Below are positions 59,874 to 64,000 of a stretch of 64,000 nt of DNA, one piece after another. Location: contig NZ_JADBEG010000001.1 of assembly GCF_014873755.1 (NCBI RefSeq), positions 7,786,501 to 7,850,500 of the forward strand. The letters are read 5' to 3'. Within the stretch, counting starts at the first letter, position 1. Each line of letters begins with the position of its first letter. The position numbers were made by a program, and so were the translations under genes. Under the pieces are notes generated by a model. The model was not told the origin of the DNA. It ran no database searches and saw only the letters and a list, made by a program, of their open reading frames with translations. The stretch comes from Amycolatopsis lexingtonensis. GTDB taxonomy: Bacteria > Actinomycetota > Actinomycetes > Mycobacteriales > Pseudonocardiaceae.

Positions 59874-60779
59874 GTGGATCTGGGTCGCCTGCGCACGCTG
59901 CGCGAGTTCGCCGACCGCGGGAGCGTGACGGCGGCCGCGCGGGCGCTGCACTGCACGCCGTCGGCCGTCTCGCAGCAGTTGCGCGCGCTGCAGGGCGAGG
60001 TCGGGCTGCCGCTCACCGAGCCGGCCGGGCGGGGGCTGCGGCTGACCGACGCGGGCCGCGCGCTGGTCGCCCGCGCCGACGAGGTGCTGGCCGCCCTCGA
60101 GCGGGCCGAGTCCGAATTGGACACCTACCGCAGCGCGCCGCGCGGGCGGGTGCGGCTGGCGATCTTCCAGTCGGCCGGGCTGATGCTGCTGCCGGGACTG
60201 CTCACCCGCGTCGGCGGCTACGACGGCCTGGATGTCGACGTCCGGGACGTCGACATGACGCCGCCGGAGGTGCCGGGCCTGGTCGCGGACTACGACGTCG
60301 TCGTGGCGCACCGGGACGAGCACGCGCCGGAGTTCGACCACGACCGCCTGGACGTCGTGCCGCTGCTGCGCGAGCCGCTCGACGTCGCGCTGCCGGTCGG
60401 GCACCGGCTGGCGGCCAAGCGGCGCGTCGACCTGGCGGAGCTGGCCGACGAACGCTGGATCGGCGTCGACCACGGCTTCCCGGTGGACGACGTGCTCCGC
60501 TCGCTGACCATCCGCACCGGCGTGCGGCCGGTCGTCGTCCAGCGGATCAACGACTTCCGGATCACCGAACGGCTGGTCGCGGCCGGCCACGGCATCGCGC
60601 TGGTGCCGCGCTACACGATCGACACCCGTCGCGGCAGCGGCCTGGTCAGCAGGCCGCTGGCCGGGATCCGCGCGGCGCGGCTGGTCGAGGCGGTGTGCCG
60701 CACCGGCGCACTTCAGCGCCCCGCGGTGGCCAAGGTGATCGAAGAACTGGCCGCGGAGGTCGCCCAGCTCACCGCTTGA
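59874..60779 (+). CDS. LysR-family transcriptional regulator
   Basis: 301 residues from GTG at 59874. The N-terminal HTH has LRTLREFADRGSVTAAARALHCTPSAVSQQLRALQGEVG, and the C-terminal effector domain starts near residue 90 (GRVRLAIFQSAG). It is divergent from the EamA transporter across 86 bases. A T-N11-A box TTGTAGCGCCGCTTCACA lies in the gap, about 20 bases before the start, and could be the operator. Activation of the exporter by a ligand is inferred. The C-terminus overlaps the convergent TetR gene by 11 bases. Confidence 0.92.
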   Translation: MDLGRLRTLREFADRGSVTAAARALHCTPSAVSQQLRALQGEVGLPLTEPAGRGLRLTDAGRALVARADEVLAALERAESELDTYRSAPRGRVRLAIFQSAGLMLLPGLLTRVGGYDGLDVDVRDVDMTPPEVPGLVADYDVVVAHRDEHAPEFDHDRLDVVPLLREPLDVALPVGHRLAAKRRVDLAELADERWIGVDHGFPVDDVLRSLTIRTGVRPVVVQRINDFRITERLVAAGHGIALVPRYTIDTRRGSGLVSRPLAGIRAARLVEAVCRTGALQRPAVAKVIEELAAEVAQLTA

Positions 60780-61374
60780 AGCCGCGCAGGTAGGCCAGCG
60801 CGATCCCCAGCGCGTCTTCCAGCGCCGTGAGGTCGTGCCGGATGTGCGCCAGCAGCAGTCCACCTTGGACGGACGTCATCGCCGCCTGCGCCAGCCGGGC
60901 CGGATCGGCGTCCGGCGCGAGCTCTCCCTTGTCCCGCAACGTGGTCAGCCCGCGCTCCAGGTGGGACTCCCAGGTCCGGTAGGCCTGGTCGACCAGCGGC
61001 GCGAGCTTCGGGTTGTCGCCGACTTCGCCGGCGAGGTTGCCCAGCGGGCAGGCGATCGGCCCGCCCGCGCGGCGGTGGACGTCCAGCAGCTGCTCGGTCC
61101 ACGTCTCGAGGTCGGCCCACGAGGCCAGCGTGAAGATCGCCGGCTGGTTGGCGAGGATCTGCTCGAGGTACCGGTCGATCACGGCCCCGACCAGCTGTTC
61201 CTTGTTCTTGAAGTAGTGGTACATCTGCGATTTCCCGGCCCCGCTCGCGGCGAGCACCTTGTCCACGCTCGTGCCCGCGACGCCGTCGACGTACATCAGG
61301 CCCGCCGCCGCGTCCACGATCGCGTCCCGCGTCCGCTTGCCGCGCGGGGTCGAGGCTGCCGCTTGCGTCTCCAT
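60769..61374 (-). CDS. TetR-family regulator
   Basis: 201 residues from ATG at 61374. HTH about residues 13-58 (DAIVDAAAGLMYVDGVAGTSVDKVLAASGAGKSQMYHYFKNKEQLVGAVI). The ligand domain includes the Cys-containing IACPLGNLAGEVGDNPKLAPLVD, seen in the LmrA/YxaF-like group (TetR_C_33 type). It is divergent from a peroxiredoxin-like gene, with operator palindromes between. It probably represses that gene and itself, releasing on a drug or oxidant. Confidence 0.9.
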   Translation of the reverse strand: METQAAASTPRGKRTRDAIVDAAAGLMYVDGVAGTSVDKVLAASGAGKSQMYHYFKNKEQLVGAVIDRYLEQILANQPAIFTLASWADLETWTEQLLDVHRRAGGPIACPLGNLAGEVGDNPKLAPLVDQAYRTWESHLERGLTTLRDKGELAPDADPARLAQAAMTSVQGGLLLAHIRHDLTALEDALGIALAYLRGFKR

Positions 61375-61416
61375 GTACTGAATAGTACAGTTCGGCTCAC
61401 TGTACCGATCAGTACA
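61375..61416. promoter_or_regulatory. Tandem TetR operators
   Basis: GTACT-GAAT-AGTAC (61375-61388) and TGTAC-CGATCA-GTACA (61401-61416) are perfect inverted repeats, and GTACAGT (61385-61391)/ACTGTAC (61399-61405) form a third overlapping pair. They begin at the base next to the TetR start and end 17 bases before the peroxiredoxin start, so a repressor here would block both promoters. Confidence 0.7.
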
Positions 61417-61433
61417 ACTAGCTAGGGGGATCC

Positions 61434-62075
61434 ATGACGCTCAACAGCGCCCTGACCGACTTCCGGACCGAGGGCATGAAGGTGTGGCCCGCCGACCTGG
61501 CGGCCACGCTCACGAAGCACCCGCGTGACCTGGTCGAAGCGGCGAAAGCGGCGAAGTTCGCCGCGATCGGCACGACCGCCGGGGACTTCACGCTGCCGGA
61601 CGCCGACGGCAGCGCCGTCAGCCTCGGCGACCTGACCGCCGACGGCCCGGCCGTGCTGGTCTTCTACCGCGGGCAATGGTGCCCGTACTGCAACCTGACG
61701 CTGCGGGCCTACCAGGCCGAAGTGGTCCCGGAGCTGGGGAAGCACGGCGCGCGCCTGGCCGCGATCAGCCCGCAGCTGCCGGACTGCTCGGTGGCGGTGA
61801 AGGAGAACAACGAGCTGGGCTTCCCGGTGCTCTCGGACGTCGGGAACGTCGTGGCGCGCTCGTTCGGGCTGACGTTCACGGTCGACGAGGACGTGCGGCC
61901 CACGATGGTCAAGATCGGCGCCGACCTCACGAAGCACAACGGGGACTGGGAACTGGCGCACCCGGCGGTGCTCGTGGTGGACCGCGAGCACGTGATCCGG
62001 TTCGTCGACGTCCACCCGGACTACACGACGCGGACCGAACCCGCGGACATCCTCGAAGCGGTCAAGTCGCTTTAG
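61434..62075 (+). CDS. Peroxiredoxin-like (AhpC/TSA) protein with CxxC
   Basis: 213 residues from ATG at 61434, with GGGGGATCC upstream. The thioredoxin fold has a long N-terminal helix region (1-45), then FTLPDADGSAVSLGDLT and the active site GQWCPYCNLTLRAYQ (Cys83 and Cys86). The peroxiredoxin-type threonine/cysteine motif PxxxTxxC is absent; instead CPYC resembles a thiol-disulfide oxidoreductase. It detoxifies hydroperoxides or repairs disulfides. The divergent TetR regulator implies induction by a toxicant. It overlaps the convergent membrane gene by 14 bases. Confidence 0.85.
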   Translation: MTLNSALTDFRTEGMKVWPADLAATLTKHPRDLVEAAKAAKFAAIGTTAGDFTLPDADGSAVSLGDLTADGPAVLVFYRGQWCPYCNLTLRAYQAEVVPELGKHGARLAAISPQLPDCSVAVKENNELGFPVLSDVGNVVARSFGLTFTVDEDVRPTMVKIGADLTKHNGDWELAHPAVLVVDREHVIRFVDVHPDYTTRTEPADILEAVKSL

Positions 62076-62613
62076 CGCCGCGCTTCACGCCGTAGGTGAT
62101 CACCGAACCCAGGATCAGGGCGACGCCCAGGGAGAGCAGCAAGCTGATCCCGGGTTCGGTGACGATCCGGCCGCCCGCGTAGCCGAGGAAGGCCACGTAG
62201 GACGTCCAGAGTGTGACGCCGACGGCCGAAGCGGTGAAGAACTCCGCCATCGGCCACCGGAGCGATCCGGCGAGGAGGGCGCCGATCGTCCCGCCCGACG
62301 GGAGCCAGCGGGCGACCACCAGCACCGGCCGGGGGTGGCGCTGCAGCCGCCCGTCGAGCCAGCCGAGGCCGGCGGCGATCTTCTTCCGCCGGTCCAGCCG
62401 GTCCAGCGCCGCCCGGCCACCGAACCGGCCGAGGGCGTAGAGCGCCTGGTCGGACGCCAGGCACCCGGCACTCGCCACGGCGATCACCAGCGCCAGCGAC
62501 GTCCCGCCCTGCGCCGCCGCGATGCCCATGCCGAGGAGCGTCACCTCGGTGGGCAGCAGCGGCACCAGCGAGACGACGAACAGCAGCACCAGTCCCGTCG
62601 TCGATCCGTCCAC
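62062..62613 (-). CDS. DedA/VTT-like membrane protein
   Basis: 183 residues from GTG at 62613. Four to five helices, with VPLLPTEVTLLGMGIAAA in place of the reentrant loop, ASAGCLASDQALYALGRFGG, then RPVLVVARWLPSGGTIGALLAG, where DedA proteins carry their key arginines. This is the second DedA-fold protein in the window after 58247, with a shorter core. It probably moves lipid carriers. No partner gene is evident. Confidence 0.82.
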   Translation of the reverse strand: MDGSTTGLVLLFVVSLVPLLPTEVTLLGMGIAAAQGGTSLALVIAVASAGCLASDQALYALGRFGGRAALDRLDRRKKIAAGLGWLDGRLQRHPRPVLVVARWLPSGGTIGALLAGSLRWPMAEFFTASAVGVTLWTSYVAFLGYAGGRIVTEPGISLLLSLGVALILGSVITYGVKRGAKAT

Positions 62614-62696
62614 ACCTCCATTAACCGCTCCGGTGGCGGCCGGGAGTCCCGATCACCGGGGACTCACAGCAACCCGACAGCTCGCCCACAGACTTC

Positions 62697-62727
62697 GCGA
62701 ACCATGACAGGAGTTGTCATGGTTCGC
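62697..62727. promoter_or_regulatory. Perfect 13-bp inverted repeat (operator) before the SDR gene
   Basis: GCGAACCATGACA (62697-62709) is fully complementary to TGTCATGGTTCGC (62715-62727) around GGAGT. The inner CATGACA-GGAGT-TGTCATG looks like a dimeric repressor site. It lies 16 bases before the start of the SDR gene. Confidence 0.6.
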
Positions 62728-62743
62728 CGCGACGCTCGGGAGC

Positions 62744-63646
62744 ATGAACAAACTTTCCGGAAAAACCGCACTGGTCGCGGGCGGCACGCGCGGCGCGAGC
62801 CGGGCGATCGCGGTCGAGCTGGGCCGCGCGGGCGCCTTCGTGTACGTCACCGGCCGCACCACCCGCGCCGGCCGGTCCGAAGTGGACCGTCCCGAAACGA
62901 TCGAGGAGACGGCCGAGCTGATCGAGCGCGCCGGCGGCCAGGCGGAAGCGATCCGCGTCGACCACCTGGTGCCCGAGGAGGTCTCGGCGCTGGCCGAGCG
63001 CGTGGGCCCGCTCGACATCCTGGTCGACGGCCTGTGGGGCGGCGACAAGCACCTCGGCTGGGGCAAGCCGGTGTGGGAGCACGACCTGGCCGCGGGCCTG
63101 CGCATGATCCGGCTGGGCATCGACGCGCACCTGATCACCAGCCACTTCCTGCTGCCCCTGGTCATCGGCCGCCCGGGCGGCCTGGTGGTGGAGCTGACCG
63201 ACGGCACGGCCGAGTACAACGCGAAGTACCGCGAAGGGACTTCGCTGCCGTTCTACCTGGCGAAGGCGTCGGCGCACCTGCTGGCGATCGGCGAGGCGGC
63301 CGAGCTGGCCCCGCACTCGTGCACGGCCGTCGCGTTCACCCCGGGTTACCTGCGCTCGGAGATGATGCTGGACATCTACGGCGTGACGGAGTCGAACTGG
63401 CGCGACGCGTGCGAGCGGGTGCCGCACTTCGCGATCTCGGAGTCCCCGACGTTCTGCGGCCGCACGGTGGTGGCGCTGGCAGCTGATCCCGCGCGGCAGC
63501 GGTGGTCCGGGCAGACGGTGAGCAGTGGGCAGCTGGCGCGGGAGTACGGGGTGGACGACGTGGACGGCAGCCGCCCGGACGCGTGGCGGTACATGGTGGA
63601 GGTGGCCGACGCGGGGAAGCCCGCGGACACGACCGGCTACCGCTGA
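62744..63646 (+). CDS. Short-chain dehydrogenase/reductase
   Basis: 300 residues from ATG at 62744, with GGGAGC upstream; an ATG at 62714 lies in the palindrome. The cofactor loop is VAGGTRGASRAIAVELGRAGAFVYVTGRT (TGxxxGxG form changed to GGTRGAS). The ordinary NAG motif is replaced by LVDGLWGGD. A catalytic YxxxK is present as FYLAKASAH. A long substrate loop and a C-terminal extension (WSGQTVSSGQLAREYGVDDVDG) are family features. The gene has its own operator-like palindrome and no partner gene, so the substrate is unknown. Confidence 0.9.
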   Translation: MNKLSGKTALVAGGTRGASRAIAVELGRAGAFVYVTGRTTRAGRSEVDRPETIEETAELIERAGGQAEAIRVDHLVPEEVSALAERVGPLDILVDGLWGGDKHLGWGKPVWEHDLAAGLRMIRLGIDAHLITSHFLLPLVIGRPGGLVVELTDGTAEYNAKYREGTSLPFYLAKASAHLLAIGEAAELAPHSCTAVAFTPGYLRSEMMLDIYGVTESNWRDACERVPHFAISESPTFCGRTVVALAADPARQRWSGQTVSSGQLAREYGVDDVDGSRPDAWRYMVEVADAGKPADTTGYR

Positions 63647-63660
63647 CCGTTGCGGGCCCC

Positions 63661-63773
63661 CGCCCTCCCTGGGGGGCGTGCCCTTGGCCAGTCTATCGGC
63701 GGCCTCCGACAAAACCGGCCGAAAGCCGGGTGGGGCCGCCGGTTGTCCACAGGCGCCCGGTGTTGTGGATACT
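63661..63773. repeat. Composite repeat with DnaA-box-like site, second copy
   Basis: Blocks shared with 57351-57454: CGCCCTCCC, CCAGTCTATCG, TCCGACAAAACCGG, then TTGTCCACA (63743-63751) and TGTGGATA (63764-63771). The spacing between blocks is similar. A GC hairpin lies between (GGCCGAAAGCC, 63717-63727). It is the second of two copies in the window. Confidence 0.55.
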
Positions 63774-63839
63774 CGCCCGTCGCGGGTGAGCGAAAGACTG
63801 TTCATGACTTCCGGTACCGCCGGTGACCGGCTTGCCCGA

Positions 63840-63894
63840 CGTCTTGAATGAGTCATTCAGGTCTTCGGAGGTCCTGAATGACTCATTCAAGACG
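63840..63894. repeat. Perfect 22-bp inverted repeat, identical to 34260-34314
   Basis: The 53-base core (63841-63893) matches 34261-34313 exactly, including the loop, although the copies are 29.6 kb apart. It follows the SDR gene and a DnaA-box-like repeat. Confidence 0.8.
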
Positions 63895-63940
63895 GTTAGG
63901 GGCGGGCCGGGCTCGCGGGTGGCCAGGTCGGGTGAGTGGT

Positions 63941-63993
63941 GTCGCGAATGAGTCATTCGGGACCTCAGACGTCCCGAATGAGTCATTCGCGAC
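63941..63993. repeat. GAATGAGTCATTCG two-arm inverted repeat
   Basis: The 23-base arm at 63941-63963 pairs with 63971-63993 with one central mismatch around a seven-base loop. Each arm contains GAATGAGTCATTC. It is the third variant of this family and sits near the window end. Confidence 0.75.
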
Positions 63994-64000
63994 CTCGAGA

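Larger units (their letters stand above)
63647..64000. other. Repeat-filled end of the window
   Basis: No gene is visible in the last 354 bases. It holds the composite repeat with DnaA-box-like sites (63661-63773), the identical copy of the 22-bp palindrome (63840-63894) and a two-arm GAATGAGTCATTCG repeat (63941-63993). The order matches the region at 57094-57494 with the parts rearranged. Confidence 0.6.

Noticed and set aside
63525..63851. Plus-strand 108-residue frame at the window end
   Set aside because: It overlaps the SDR gene's 3' end and repeat DNA and has antisense-like composition.

Overview
Organism: a very GC-rich (roughly 72 percent) actinobacterial chromosome segment, most likely Pseudonocardiales and probably Amycolatopsis or a close relative. 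This rests on strong G/C third positions, many GTG and TTG starts, a type VII secretion-type gene set, a cvn conservon, LGFP and ALF repeat proteins, and an ECF42-type sigma factor. The genus is inferred from gene content, not from a search. Layout: (1) 1-2726 holds a type VII-type secreted protein, cut by the window edge, then a tandemly duplicated pair of unknown genes and an ESX-type YbaB protein. Convergent to it (3098-6770, minus) is a four-gene operon of two small helical proteins, an FtsK/SpoIIIE ATPase and a coiled protein. (2) 7144-13032 holds a methyltransferase, tRNA-Ser(GGA), a PP2C phosphatase divergent from an N6-adenine DNA methylase and Ser/Thr kinase, a membrane protein and a lipoprotein L,D-transpeptidase. 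(3) 13144-19278 holds a secreted PQQ-type sugar dehydrogenase/PKD/LGFP protein, a 3-hydroxyacyl-CoA dehydrogenase, and a TetR regulator divergent from a Ddn-like reductase across a duplicated operator array. (4) 19288-26483 holds two two-component systems, a decayed O-methyltransferase remnant and a GT39 glycosyltransferase. (5) 27118-29851 is an ABC importer; 29877-34003 is a conservon (cvnA-D) ending at the SRP RNA gene. (6) 34370-40925 carries a spermidine-synthase-like gene, an ALF-repeat exported protein, dnaX, an amidase, ybaB and recR. (7) 40922-48848 is mostly an envelope-glycan cluster: glucosaminidase, UDP-GlcNAc 2-epimerase, two GT2 enzymes, a flippase-like protein, a large DUF6541-type membrane protein, DUF2304 and a small kinase. 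(8) 49167-54969 is a dipeptide/oligopeptide ABC transporter operon. (9) 55038-63646 is accessory metabolism and regulation: SnoaL-like, YCII plus ECF42 sigma, NAD(P)-binding proteins, DedA and EamA membrane proteins, LysR, a TetR/peroxiredoxin pair and an SDR. Repeats: long perfect or near-perfect palindromes recur between genes, several in convergent gene pairs where they could act as two-way terminators (CTTTCACGTGAAAG, TGAATGAGTCATTCA, GAATGAGTCATTCG and CCGTGAATG families). One family has also entered the coding sequence of cvnA. A separate composite repeat carries DnaA-box-like TTGTCCACA motifs. Best candidates for something undescribed: the FtsK four-gene operon facing the duplicated type VII accessory genes; the duplicated TetR operator array with a G-rich spacer; and the palindrome families.
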